47,469 nucleotides of DNA, taken from NCBI GenBank assembly GCA_035536535.1, contig DATLNZ010000087.1:1-47469 (forward strand). The letters run 5' to 3'. How positions within the stretch are numbered: position 1 is the stretch's first letter; every line of letters begins with the position of its first letter. The translations under genes and the position numbers were made by a program. This DNA is from Actinomycetota bacterium (lineage in GTDB: Bacteria > Actinomycetota > JAICYB01). The notes beneath the pieces were generated by a model. It saw nothing but the letters and a program-made list of their open reading frames with translations. It had not been told where the DNA came from and did not search any database. Below are positions 27,897 through 36,978 of this stretch, piece by piece.

Positions 27897-28177
27897 TTGC
27901 CCCCCCGGGCGAGCTCGACCACGCCGAGCGCGGCGTCCCGCGACCACATCAACGAGCGGATCGCCGCCAGCCAGCGGCGGTGTCCAAGGTGACCGGGGGC
28001 GCGGTCCTGGAGTCGCTGGAGGGGTCGGGGAAGCTTCTGCGCAAGGCATGGGCCGAGCGGGTCCTGGAGTGGCTTAGGGCCGTGCTGAAGGCCGTCGTGG
28101 ACCGGGTGGTCGTGCCGGTGGGCAAGGGCGCGCAGAGGTTTGATCCGGGGTCGGTGGAGATCCGGTGGTTGGCGTAG
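27897..28177 (+). pseudogene. 3' remnant of a large serine recombinase
   Basis: The last ~65 codons of this frame encode GGAVLESLEGSGKLLRKAW, then RAVLKAVVDRVVVPVGKG, then RFDPGSVEIRW. This pattern (RRAVLxAVIDRVxV...RFDPxRVxIxW) is typical of the extreme C terminus of large serine recombinases/integrases. The catalytic N-terminal domain, recombinase domain and zinc ribbon are absent upstream, where only the repeat array lies. It is therefore a 5'-deleted remnant. An N-terminal serine recombinase fragment is found on the - strand at ~39 kb, but the two need not derive from one gene. Confidence 0.6.
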
Positions 28178-28329
28178 AGACCGCCTGCGTCGCCGCGTAA
28201 CAAGCACGGTAACCAGTCTCAAGATGTGCACCCTCGTCCCAGCGATCACGGCTGCTGCCACACCGCACCTTCGGGCACGTCCGCAGCAGATCTCCTGGGG
28301 AGGCTGCGGCGAAAGGAAAGCAGCGGTTG

Positions 28330-29256
28330 ATGTCGAACTCTTGGCTGATGATCGGAAACCGGCCCCGGAACCGACCCCCCACCCCGCGCCTACGTTCCAC
28401 TGTCTTGCTGGTGGTGCTCCTGATTTCTCTCACGCCGACTCAGGTTCGAGCGCATCATGCGCCTTCGCAAGTACTAGCCGAACACCTGATGTCGTCCTCG
28501 GGATGGACCGCCTTCAGGGTGGAAGTCGCCGACGGCTCTTCGGCAGACCTGCAGATGACCTTCGAGACCCGCTTGACCAGTAAACGGCTGCTCCAGGGAT
28601 GGCAGCTATTCACGTCAGACGGCCAACTCGTCGACCATCACTTCGGCGTCAGGGACTGTTGGTCTGATCCGCCTCCGCCAGGTACGTACGTCCGCGCACT
28701 CCCGCCTCCAGGCGTGGAGCACGGAGAGATGCCGATTGACGGAAGCTGTCAATGGGGCCCCACAACTGAAGGCTGGGCCACGGGTCCCGAGCTGTTGCCC
28801 CCGGGGACGTACTACTTCGTGCTGGCCCTAGAAGCCGACCAGGTGCACCGCGCCATGATCACGCTTGAGTCTCACTTCCCTCAAGTTAAGGTCACCGGGA
28901 CGACCAACGGCACGAGCCTGTTCGAAGCTTGGCCGGAGGACTTTGGGGGGGGAGCTTTCGTTTGGCATCGAGACGACCGCTACCCGCAGGTGCAAGTATC
29001 GGCCGGGGAGTCTGTGGTTCGAACAGTCTCGAACCGGGGTGTTGCCTGGTTCCATGGCGGTGACAACCTTCGAACAGGGGGGGTCCCCTCTGTGGTCACG
29101 ATCGTCGGGCCGGAGACCACCCAGGCGGCGATCGGTGGCGCCAGGCTGACGAACAGCCCACCCGGCGACTACCGATTCGTGCTGGGGGAGAGGCTGACGA
29201 CACTGACAAGATCGCCGCCTGTCGCTGTTCTGGGGGCGGACGTGATTCTCCCGTAG
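28330..29256 (+). CDS. Secreted hypothetical protein
   Basis: 308 residues. A basic N terminus (NRPRNRPPTPRLR) is followed by hydrophobic STVLLVVLLISLTPTQVRA, a probable signal peptide with cleavage after VRA. The mature part is rich in beta-prone and aromatic residues with few charges in clusters; it has two Cys (VRDCWSD, GSCQWG) and repeated PPGTY/PPGDY segments, suggesting a repeated beta-sandwich unit. No catalytic motif recognised. ATG 28330 has AAAGGAAAG upstream. It precedes another large secreted protein on the same strand. Confidence 0.7.
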   Translation: MSNSWLMIGNRPRNRPPTPRLRSTVLLVVLLISLTPTQVRAHHAPSQVLAEHLMSSSGWTAFRVEVADGSSADLQMTFETRLTSKRLLQGWQLFTSDGQLVDHHFGVRDCWSDPPPPGTYVRALPPPGVEHGEMPIDGSCQWGPTTEGWATGPELLPPGTYYFVLALEADQVHRAMITLESHFPQVKVTGTTNGTSLFEAWPEDFGGGAFVWHRDDRYPQVQVSAGESVVRTVSNRGVAWFHGGDNLRTGGVPSVVTIVGPETTQAAIGGARLTNSPPGDYRFVLGERLTTLTRSPPVAVLGADVILP

Positions 29257-29467
29257 CGCGACCGATCTGCACGGTCGGGAGGCATCGGCCGCTGGGACCT
29301 CCCGAGCGATTTCTCTTCCGGCACGGACTGCAGGAGTTGAGGTCACGTCGGCTGTGCGAGACGCAGGTGAGCGAATCGAACAAGGCATTGACGTGACTGC
29401 GCCGGAAGCCTAAGCTCTCGCGTGCCCCACCTACGGGTTGGTGAGGCTGACGACGCAGGGGGGAAGT

Positions 29468-32400
29468 GTGGGGCATCACACGGGTACGTCGGCACCTGCT
29501 TTGCCTTATGCGCGGCTTTGGTCAAGGCGCTCTGCGACTTGTTCCCGTCGTTCTCGACGGGCACGGTGCGATCCTCAACGGCGATACGGAGTCGCCAGCC
29601 GCCGCACACGCTTTTTGCTGGCGCTTTCGATCTTCGCATCGCTGATAAACCCGTTGCGGCCACAGGTGTCGAGTGCCCAGACGAGTCGAGTTTCCACCAA
29701 GAGTCCGCAGGCATCGCCTCAACTATTCAACGTCGGCCAGTATGCGGCTGACTTCGACGAGTCTCCCTCCAGAGGCGTAGGGGTCCGGTTTAGACACAAA
29801 CCTTCCGACCAGTACGTGGATGTCCGACTTGTAGGACATCCCGGATCCGAACCCCGCGTACGCGGCCGTTCCGCGGAGTTCGCACCGTCGGAGAAGCTAA
29901 GGGTTGTTTACGAGGTCCTGGCCGACGGAGTCAAGGAATCGATCATCTCGCACGAGCGCGTCTCGACTTACGAGTTCAAGGTGCACGCACCAGGCCTGAA
30001 GATGCGTCAGGACGGCGCAAACCATGTTCTTGCTGACAGGCATGATGCGGATGTCTTCAAAATTCTCGCACCGACCGCTTGGGACGCTCACGGGAACAGG
30101 ATCGGGGCCACGGCGAAATTCGTCGGGGAGAAGTTTTTAGTTACGCTCGACCCGTCTGCTGTAGCTGCCGCTCCACTGCCTATCACTGTCGATCCCACAA
30201 TCCAAGGCGCGACGTGGGCCACGGCGGGCGCTCACAACCGCAAGTTACTGGCAGTAGGGAACTCGCGCGTGATCATGTTGTACGTAGAAAGCGCTCCGAC
30301 CGTGCGGGTAGTTTTTAGACTTTCGAGTGACGAAGGCGTGACTTGGACTGAGCCGACAGCAGTGGCCGAAACGGCGGCACACACGGTTGTCTCGGGGGTA
30401 CACCTCGGAGGCGGTGTCGTGGACGTCCTCTACACGAGCAAGGCAGCTGGAGCCGGAACCGGTTTCATCGCAAGGCGTAGGCTGACCCCCGCAGCTGTCG
30501 ACACGTGGTCAGTCGGACCTGAGAGCATCGCCGTAGCGACCGGCTCCCTACTGGAGCCCGCACCAACCCTTGTTGTGCGAACTGACGGACCAGCTGGGCG
30601 GCGGCTTGCCATCGGCTACGCTCGCACTGGTCTGTTAGGCGGCGTCGTGGAGTACGTGACATCGCTGTCAGACAACGATGGCGCAACGTGGAACCCCGCC
30701 ACCATCTGCGATGCCGGACCAGACGGAACCATCGCCGCCGTCGGAAGTAGACTTGTGTGCTTCTCGACCGACCCAGGCTTGCCTGGGTTGGAGTGGCGGG
30801 AGTGGCTGAACGGAACGTGGGTACCGCAGACAACCATCCCAATCGGTGATGTCAAAGCAATGCCAAGTACGGTCGCAACCGGAGATGGTGAACTACATCT
30901 CGCAGTAGCGGTTGACGATGTGGGGGATGACGACCGGATTCGATACGCCAGGCTCCTATCCGCAGGCGCGTCGTGGTCAAGCCCAGTCACCGTCGGCGTT
31001 GGGTCAGAGCCGGTGATTGCAGACACTGGGGAATGGTTGGGGATTGAGGCGTACGATCGCGTCTCGGCTGATGAGTCCGTCCTGCGGACATACCTGAGCC
31101 AGGATCGAACTTCTTGGAGGGCGGAGTTTCCCAGGGGTGGCGCGGACTTCAGTTTCGTCCTCGATTACAACGAGGCTTGGGACTTTACGTCTGGCGTGGG
31201 CGATGCTCTCTTCAGTTTGTCCGGCGGGGGGGTCGCGATCGGCAACCGGATTGGAGTCGATTCACAGTTCCACCGGCTGGATTCCATCGATAAGCGGCTC
31301 GCGTTCGCCTTCAAGGCAACATCATCAGCGTCCGTTTCAAACCTCAAGTTGTGGTATCGCGCTCAAGACGCCCGCACGTACCGCATCGGTATCCAGTCAG
31401 ATTCCTCAGCGTTCGGGGGTCCAGAAGGAACTCCCAGCGGGAGATGGATCAACGCCACGGCTAGTCTTGCTGACGATGTGCCATCTTCGGGTGCTTACGT
31501 GGAGACTGGTCTTCCTACCAGTACAGTGGGCTCGGCCATTAGCCTTACAATTCCCGCAGGCTCGGTCTTGGCTCAAACCGTGTATCACCTCGTCGCGGAG
31601 CCTTCGGGTGTCCTCCCGCCGACCTCGGCAAACTGGGCCGAGTTTGAATCGGTCGGAACGGACGCTGGCGCAGTCGGCGCAATGGCCGTCCGCTCCTTTG
31701 CAAGCAGTACGAACTGGGTCCAGGCTCAGGATCGCGTTCCCCGAATGGTCGTGGGTTCCAGTTACGGCGGTTTGGCCGCTGATCAGCAAATCGGCGTCGG
31801 CTCGAACTACGCCACGCACGAGTACCTCGTGTCCGGTCAGAGATTCGTTTCTCCGACGACGGGCGCAATCGACAGTGCACGGCTCTTGCTTGCTCCCGTG
31901 GGGTCCCCGACGCCAGGACATGTCCTGGTTCGTCTTTTGGATGCCAGTGGTGCCCAGGTGAGTTCAGGAACCATTGGAGCGCCAACACCTGGGTGGGTTA
32001 CGGCGCCACTAGACCCGGTAACTATTCAAGCTGGCAACACCTACCACCTCGTGGTCGACTTTCGCGGTCGTGATCGGCTCAACACGTGGTCAATCAAAGC
32101 CTCGGGCGACTCCTCCGCCTCCTGGGACGACGGCCGGTCGTCTGTGACGACTGCGCCCGATCGCAAGGGCTTCAACGACCGCACTGATGAGGCAAAGTCC
32201 GTTGAATCCGGTCGGGACCTCATCGCGTTCAACTCGGGTTCAGGTGACGTCTTGTATATCGGAGGTGAGCGCCCCTTTGATTACGTCCGCCTGCAGCGCG
32301 ACCCCGCTGCAGATCCTGGCGGCGCAGTAGGCGTAAGCGCCCAGTATTGGAAGGAGGATCAATGGGCACCTCTACCGACCGAGCGGCAGTCGCTTGGGGT

Positions 32401-33526
32401 CGCGGGGTGGGACGGCGATATGTACTTCACGAAGCCGGGTGACTGGGCGCGGTCGTCTGTAAACGGGACGACCGGGCACTGGATCCGGATAGTTCCTCTC
32501 CAAGCCGCCCCTCAGATGACCATAGCCAAACTGAGTGGCGCCCGAGATCTTAATCGCCCAACCGCGGTGGGTTCTGGGATATCAGGTGCCATGGTTACAG
32601 CCTCCATGTGGACGCAGGCCCCTGACGCACTGGCTTACCTGTTCGTCATGCCGCCCGTGATCGGGGATGTGTTCTCGACGCTGGTGCTGCAGTTCAACAT
32701 GTGCGGGAACAATCCGACGAACGCGCACTGTGGACCGCGTGGCAACTTGCAGGTAGCCACGTGGACGGCTCGCGAGATGAAGGACCGGCGGGCATGGGCG
32801 GCCACGCTGAACGAAGTATGTAAGCCTCAGGTAACGGAGCTTGTGGAACAACTCAAGTGGCCCTGGGCGGCCTGGTTTTATGAGACCGTCCCGCAGCCCG
32901 ACAATGACTGCAAGAGCTATGGAAATGCAATTGTATATCGCGCCGACTACCTTGCCCAGAGGTTAAACGAGTGGCTGCCGACTGGTACAGAGCAGCGACG
33001 ACGGCTGGACTGCATTACTCTGGAGCGATATGACTCCGCGACTAAGGAATACACTGATCCGGTCGTGTGCGTTACGCACTTGACCCACACGGGCGAAAAC
33101 GCTGACTACATGCGGGCGTTGAGGCGGGAGCAACTAATTGACGTAGCCGACTACCTCATCGAAATAGGGCACGGGGATAACCAGGACACTAGATTTTCAC
33201 CAGTTATTCTAGGAGGAGACCTCAACAACCGACCATACGATTCTGTCGACGCGTGGCAGATGGATGTCGTATTTGACTACCTGTATGGCTTTCAGACAGG
33301 CGAGCCTGCGTGGAGCTCGGTCGGCGAGCTCTTTGAGGCAGAGGGGTGCTGCGCACAAAGGATGAATCGTCTGTTGGAACCCACCCACGGTGCAGGCAAA
33401 CTCGATTACATCTTTGCATATCATCCGCGAACGATTGTGGACGCATCAACGGAAGACGCCGATAACTCCGATCACAAGAGGTACTGGGGGAGAGTCTCGC
33501 TGGGCGAAGAGCGAGAAGACGTGTAG
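29468..33526 (+). CDS. Large exported protein: Asp-box repeats plus C-terminal EEP (DNase I-like) nuclease domain
   Basis: 1352 residues from GTG 29468, chosen for the Shine-Dalgarno AGGGGGGAAG just upstream. A signal or anchor segment is at ~46-70 (RTRFLLALSIFASL). Residues ~200-560 form a propeller-like region with Asp-box (BNR) motifs SSDEGVTW and SDNDGATW. Jelly-roll-like segments follow at ~600-1030. The C terminus (~1065-1350) carries the endonuclease/exonuclease/phosphatase motifs in order: LQFNMCGN, LNEVC (Glu1116), GNAIVYR, HLTH, GGDLNN (Asp1251, Asn1253), KLDYIF and NSDHKRYW (Asp1335, His1336). It should be an extracellular metal-dependent phosphodiesterase, either nuclease or phosphatase. 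Substrate unknown; a secreted DNase or toxin is possible. GC is lower than in the core genes. Confidence 0.85.
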   Translation: MGHHTGTSAPALPYARLWSRRSATCSRRSRRARCDPQRRYGVASRRTRFLLALSIFASLINPLRPQVSSAQTSRVSTKSPQASPQLFNVGQYAADFDESPSRGVGVRFRHKPSDQYVDVRLVGHPGSEPRVRGRSAEFAPSEKLRVVYEVLADGVKESIISHERVSTYEFKVHAPGLKMRQDGANHVLADRHDADVFKILAPTAWDAHGNRIGATAKFVGEKFLVTLDPSAVAAAPLPITVDPTIQGATWATAGAHNRKLLAVGNSRVIMLYVESAPTVRVVFRLSSDEGVTWTEPTAVAETAAHTVVSGVHLGGGVVDVLYTSKAAGAGTGFIARRRLTPAAVDTWSVGPESIAVATGSLLEPAPTLVVRTDGPAGRRLAIGYARTGLLGGVVEYVTSLSDNDGATWNPATICDAGPDGTIAAVGSRLVCFSTDPGLPGLEWREWLNGTWVPQTTIPIGDVKAMPSTVATGDGELHLAVAVDDVGDDDRIRYARLLSAGASWSSPVTVGVGSEPVIADTGEWLGIEAYDRVSADESVLRTYLSQDRTSWRAEFPRGGADFSFVLDYNEAWDFTSGVGDALFSLSGGGVAIGNRIGVDSQFHRLDSIDKRLAFAFKATSSASVSNLKLWYRAQDARTYRIGIQSDSSAFGGPEGTPSGRWINATASLADDVPSSGAYVETGLPTSTVGSAISLTIPAGSVLAQTVYHLVAEPSGVLPPTSANWAEFESVGTDAGAVGAMAVRSFASSTNWVQAQDRVPRMVVGSSYGGLAADQQIGVGSNYATHEYLVSGQRFVSPTTGAIDSARLLLAPVGSPTPGHVLVRLLDASGAQVSSGTIGAPTPGWVTAPLDPVTIQAGNTYHLVVDFRGRDRLNTWSIKASGDSSASWDDGRSSVTTAPDRKGFNDRTDEAKSVESGRDLIAFNSGSGDVLYIGGERPFDYVRLQRDPAADPGGAVGVSAQYWKEDQWAPLPTERQSLGVAGWDGDMYFTKPGDWARSSVNGTTGHWIRIVPLQAAPQMTIAKLSGARDLNRPTAVGSGISGAMVTASMWTQAPDALAYLFVMPPVIGDVFSTLVLQFNMCGNNPTNAHCGPRGNLQVATWTAREMKDRRAWAATLNEVCKPQVTELVEQLKWPWAAWFYETVPQPDNDCKSYGNAIVYRADYLAQRLNEWLPTGTEQRRRLDCITLERYDSATKEYTDPVVCVTHLTHTGENADYMRALRREQLIDVADYLIEIGHGDNQDTRFSPVILGGDLNNRPYDSVDAWQMDVVFDYLYGFQTGEPAWSSVGELFEAEGCCAQRMNRLLEPTHGAGKLDYIFAYHPRTIVDASTEDADNSDHKRYWGRVSLGEEREDV

Positions 33527-33631
33527 CGTGCGCTGCGAGTCGCCGTCCCCAGTTGGCGCCCAGACATGCAGCGATCGCAATGGCTGCGACTGTAGCTCGA
33601 TATCGGGGTCATTGCGCCGCGTGGTCGGGAA

Positions 33632-34609
33632 GTGATACTCGCGCGCCGCAGTGCGAGTCGGCGCCTACTGGCCGCCTGCATTGCAGGTGGGCTATTAGCG
33701 GTCGTGGTAACGCTGGTGCTTCCGAGGTTGGGCAGCCGCGGACTGGGACGAGTTGATGGAACGGTAATGGAGAAGCTGGAGTATCCGGCATCGAGCCTGC
33801 TTCCTGGTCCCGGGAGTCGACTGCCCATGAACTTCGTTGTGGCGGACGGATCGAGACTCGCCGGGACCGTGTTCGTGCAGCGAGCGTCAGACGGCTTGCC
33901 AGACTCCTGGCACGCCGATCTGGAAGTGACAGGGGATCCGATTCAGGTTTTCGAGTCCTATGCCAAACAGATCAGGGAACTGTTGCAGTCGCTCGGGCGG
34001 CCGCTCCCGGAGCTTGAGCCCGATAGGGCTTGCAAGAGGAAACTGGGGGAGGTCAGGTGTTTCGCGGAGGGGCCGGCCGCGCAGTCGCCTCACTACTACC
34101 AGCTGCGTGTCAACCGCGACCCATCTATCCGTCGAAGTTATGTGTTCCTGAGGATCTCCGGACGGGACCTTCCGTCGCCGCTTCTAGCAGCGCCATCCCT
34201 GCCTGCTGTGAATGTGCCGCCTCAGGCAGGTTCGGCGGCCGTGATTGCAGAGCTCCCAGCCCCCACTAAGCGCGTCAACCCTCGTCCTGTGCGGCTGGAG
34301 GAAGGGACTGCGCTACTGGTTCCTCCCCGGATGTTCAAGTTCGGCAGTGGAACAGACGCAGTGAGTTTGGTCGTCGTGTCGAAGAGGCCGCCGGACCAAG
34401 TCGTGGAGCAGTACGTGGACCAGCTCAAGCGTCTGGGGTACGACTACCGGGCGGACGTCCCGCCCGTCACCTCTCACGAGGGGAACCTGATTACGCTCTA
34501 CAAGAGGATCCTTTGCGTGCCTGAGTGTGGCGAGGTGGACCTTGCGGCCGTGGCTGACGGCCAAAGGACGTATGTGAGCATCAGGATCTCGGGATACCCC
34601 CTGGATTAG
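33632..34609 (+). CDS. Membrane-anchored extracytoplasmic hypothetical protein
   Basis: 325 residues. The basic N terminus (RRSASRRLL) and hydrophobic segment at ~12-32 (AACIAGGLLAVVVTLVLP) form a single N-terminal anchor; LAAC resembles a lipobox but lacks a hydrophobic stretch before it. The exported part contains two similar halves: a segment around VFESYAKQIRELLQSLGRPL and another around VVEQYVDQLKRLGYDYRA. Each follows a beta-rich stretch and is followed by a Cys pair (CKRKLGEVRCF; CVPECG), suggesting an internal duplication with disulfides. GTG start. It follows the EEP protein on the same strand. Not recognised. Confidence 0.65.
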   Translation: MILARRSASRRLLAACIAGGLLAVVVTLVLPRLGSRGLGRVDGTVMEKLEYPASSLLPGPGSRLPMNFVVADGSRLAGTVFVQRASDGLPDSWHADLEVTGDPIQVFESYAKQIRELLQSLGRPLPELEPDRACKRKLGEVRCFAEGPAAQSPHYYQLRVNRDPSIRRSYVFLRISGRDLPSPLLAAPSLPAVNVPPQAGSAAVIAELPAPTKRVNPRPVRLEEGTALLVPPRMFKFGSGTDAVSLVVVSKRPPDQVVEQYVDQLKRLGYDYRADVPPVTSHEGNLITLYKRILCVPECGEVDLAAVADGQRTYVSIRISGYPLD

Positions 34610-34687
34610 GACCTCCGGGACTCTCCCGAGACTAACCAGGCGGGACTCGCTCCGGCCTGCCTCGGACGCACCGACCATCTAGCATTG

Positions 34688-34846
34688 GTGTCCGTGGCCC
34701 GGCGGCCCCCGGCTGGTCGAGTGCTGCGGGCGCTCTTTGACGAGCGCGACCGGCTCACGCGGAGAGAGGGCCAGCTTGAGCTGGTCCGAACGCGCGAGCT
34801 GCTACAGCTGTGCCTGCCGCCCCACTGTGTCCGATGCGGATCGTAA
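34688..34846 (+). CDS. Possible small coiled-coil protein with C-terminal Cys cluster
   Basis: 52 residues from GTG 34688. The middle (ALFDERDRLTRREGQLELV) is strongly helical and charged, and the end is LCLPPHCVRCGS, with three Cys that could bind metal. It sits between two membrane-protein genes on the same strand. The composition looks protein-like, but there is no clear Shine-Dalgarno, so this is a tentative call. Confidence 0.35.
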   Translation: MSVARRPPAGRVLRALFDERDRLTRREGQLELVRTRELLQLCLPPHCVRCGS

Positions 34847-34856
34847 TCTTCCGTTT

Positions 34857-35750
34857 GTGAGCGAGGAGCGACCGTCAGACAGAAGCCCACCCTGGCCGCC
34901 CCGGCTCGTAGTTGTCTCGACGTTCTGGCGTGAGAATGTCTCTTGGTTATTGCCGTTGGTGGCGCTTACGACCGTTGGGTTAAAGGTTCTGGCAGTTTCC
35001 GATTTCGACTTTGTTACAGCGACCGGCGTTCTACAGTCCGCAGGATCCGTCGATGTCGCGGTCGGTATCCTCCTGACGGGGTTACCAGGGCTAGTCGGTG
35101 CACTCATGGCATTCGTACTGGCCGCGGGCATAGGTAGCGCATTCAGGGAAGGCGAACCCTGGCTAGCCCCCCTCGCCGTATTCGCCGGGTTTCTCTTTGT
35201 GGCTTCACTGTTCGTCAGCCTCAACCTCCTCGTGGGATACGTAGTCATCGCTGGCGTGCAGATCGCGCTGGGGCTCGGTCTGAGGGCCATGTTCAGCGCG
35301 ATCGGACGCCGTAGTGTCAGGGCGGCGCTAGCGGGAGTTGCGGAATCGCTGGGCGCGCGCGGCAGCGGTCCGGTGTGGCGTCAGGCTGTTCCCCAGCTGG
35401 CGACCCTCACGCTCTTGATATGGCCTCTCGTCTCCGGCTCGTCGGTCCCTTGGACGCCACCAGAGATGGTTCAGACCAAGGAGAGGAGGCTCATCGGGTA
35501 CGTCCTGGGGTCACAAGAAGGTTGGCTTACGATCTTGCGAGAGAATCCCCGCACCCTTGCCCGAGTCCCTGCCACAGATGTAATTGGGCGCTCGGTGTGT
35601 CGTGTTAACCCTGATGCGCGTCCCCGCGCGGTCTCCTACCTGCTCCCCGACGGTAAGCGGCATCCGCCGACCTACACGGCCTGCGGTGAGCCCTGGCGGG
35701 GTCGCTCCAATCCGACTCCATCACCTAGCCCCAGTCCCGCGCGTGACTAA
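34857..35750 (+). CDS. Polytopic membrane protein, unknown function
   Basis: 297 residues from GTG 34857 (an in-frame GTG at 34827 is an alternative; neither has a strong Shine-Dalgarno). About five hydrophobic segments: ~27-45 (SWLLPLVALTTVGLKVLAV), 66-91, 100-122, 124-141 and 183-200. A ~100-residue C-terminal soluble part is Pro/Arg-rich and ends in a Pro-Ser repeat. No known family seen. Confidence 0.6.
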   Translation: MSEERPSDRSPPWPPRLVVVSTFWRENVSWLLPLVALTTVGLKVLAVSDFDFVTATGVLQSAGSVDVAVGILLTGLPGLVGALMAFVLAAGIGSAFREGEPWLAPLAVFAGFLFVASLFVSLNLLVGYVVIAGVQIALGLGLRAMFSAIGRRSVRAALAGVAESLGARGSGPVWRQAVPQLATLTLLIWPLVSGSSVPWTPPEMVQTKERRLIGYVLGSQEGWLTILRENPRTLARVPATDVIGRSVCRVNPDARPRAVSYLLPDGKRHPPTYTACGEPWRGRSNPTPSPSPSPARD

Positions 35751-35910
35751 ACGGATCGGCGACGGCTCGCGACGGCAGACGGTCCTGGAAGAAGCTCGCG
35801 CAGCCGACGGGCACCACCTTCGCCACCCGGGAGAACATTCCCCCTGCGCGAGTTCGGTGCATGCACGGGTTTGATGGTGGCGATGGAGTCCCCTGAGTAC
35901 GTTGAGATCA

Positions 35911-36216
35911 ATGAGTCCGGCCCTCAATGTGGTGCTCGACACCCACATCTGGGATGAGCTCGCAGCCGACACTGTCGCTCGCGACCGGGTACGTGAGCTT
36001 TGCGAGTCGAGCGCCCTGGCGGTGATCGTCCCGGCGACAGTCCACCACGAGCTGGTAGCTGGTCCGTTTGGGTCTGTGCCCGACTGGTTCCCAACCACGA
36101 AGCTCCCAGACACAGTCTTCGTCTTGGACCACTCGAGTCTCGATCAAGCGGAGCTGGGTGAAGGGACCACGTTCAGCGCGCATCCGGTCAATCGACCTGG
36201 TCCTGGTCAACGCTGA
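35911..36216 (+). pseudogene. Truncated/frameshifted PIN-domain-like (VapC-type) nuclease
   Basis: The frame starts MSPALNVVLDTHIWDEL, the N-terminal Asp-containing strand of a PIN RNase, then has a helix with a conserved Glu (ATVHHELVAG). It stops after 101 codons, before the third acidic motif. In the +1 frame right after ~36175 the sequence reads IDLVLVNAEALRTAG, like the late PIN strand (ADAVLVATA...). A single frameshift thus appears to have broken the gene. No antitoxin gene is obvious upstream. It might alternatively be an intact short protein of another fold. Confidence 0.5.
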
Positions 36217-36356
36217 AGCTCTTCGCACCGCTGGCGTAAGTTCAGGGACCTGCTTCAGAGACGCAGCCGGAGCGTCTCGTGCCTCCGAGGGAGATGCGCT
36301 TTCAGTCGACAGCAGAGGACGACAACCATGGGGCAGGAGTGGAGGGGAGTGGAGAG

Positions 36357-36890
36357 TCACCTGCGGATCTCCGGTTCCTCCGGGAAGAGTGCCTGAGCTA
36401 GACGTAGTAGCCGCGTTGCTGTGCTCGGCTGGTCGGCCCGTGTAGTGCCGACATCACCCTCTGCGAACAGGCTGGGATCTCCCCTGGAAACTCCCATGTC
36501 GGGTGCCCCCTTGCTTCCGAATTCTGCTCGCACTGCAGTGGCCAGGGCCCTACCTCCCGCAGCGTCCTGCGTGTTCTGCAAGGCACGCAGTGCTTCCGTG
36601 TCGGCTCGGGTTTCGGCGCTCTTGGCCCGATCCTCCGCCGTCTCGGCGCGCTGGCGATTCACTTCCCTGCCGAACAACGCCCCCGCGGCAGCGAAAACCA
36701 CCGCCTCCGCTGTCCCGTAGAGGTAGATCGAACGGCTCCACTCAGGGTCAGGGAGTCCTGTTCGTTGCAGCATGTATCTCATCAGGGCGGCAAAGCCGAC
36801 GAGAATCGCTAAGCCGATCAGCACCTGGGGGGATCGCCAGCCACCTCGGGAGATGCTGGCGACCGGTGATGGATCCTCGGGTGGGGCCAT
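36357..36890 (-). CDS. Two-helix membrane protein with coiled coil
   Basis: 177 residues. Hydrophobic segments at ~22-41 (QVLIGLAILVGFAALMRYML) and ~55-74 (IYLYGTAEAVVFAAAGALFG) are followed by a highly charged coiled coil at ~76-105 (NRQRAETAEDRAKSAETRAD) and a soluble tail of ~70 residues. This is a membrane hairpin with a cytoplasmic helical rod. Function unknown. It lies alone on the - strand between + strand genes. Confidence 0.6.
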   Translation of the reverse strand: MAPPEDPSPVASISRGGWRSPQVLIGLAILVGFAALMRYMLQRTGLPDPEWSRSIYLYGTAEAVVFAAAGALFGREVNRQRAETAEDRAKSAETRADTEALRALQNTQDAAGGRALATAVRAEFGSKGAPDMGVSRGDPSLFAEGDVGTTRADQPSTATRLLRLAQALFPEEPEIRR

Positions 36891-36978
36891 GTCCTGCTAT
36901 ACGCACCGCCGTGCTGAAAGTCGCGCACAACCTTGAACCAGCCCGTGCGTACACCTAGTCGACGGATCCGACGACTAG

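Noticed and set aside
33632-33700. Lipoprotein signal (LAAC) in the 325-residue protein.
   Set aside because: The Cys comes before, not after, the hydrophobic stretch, so a TM anchor is more likely.
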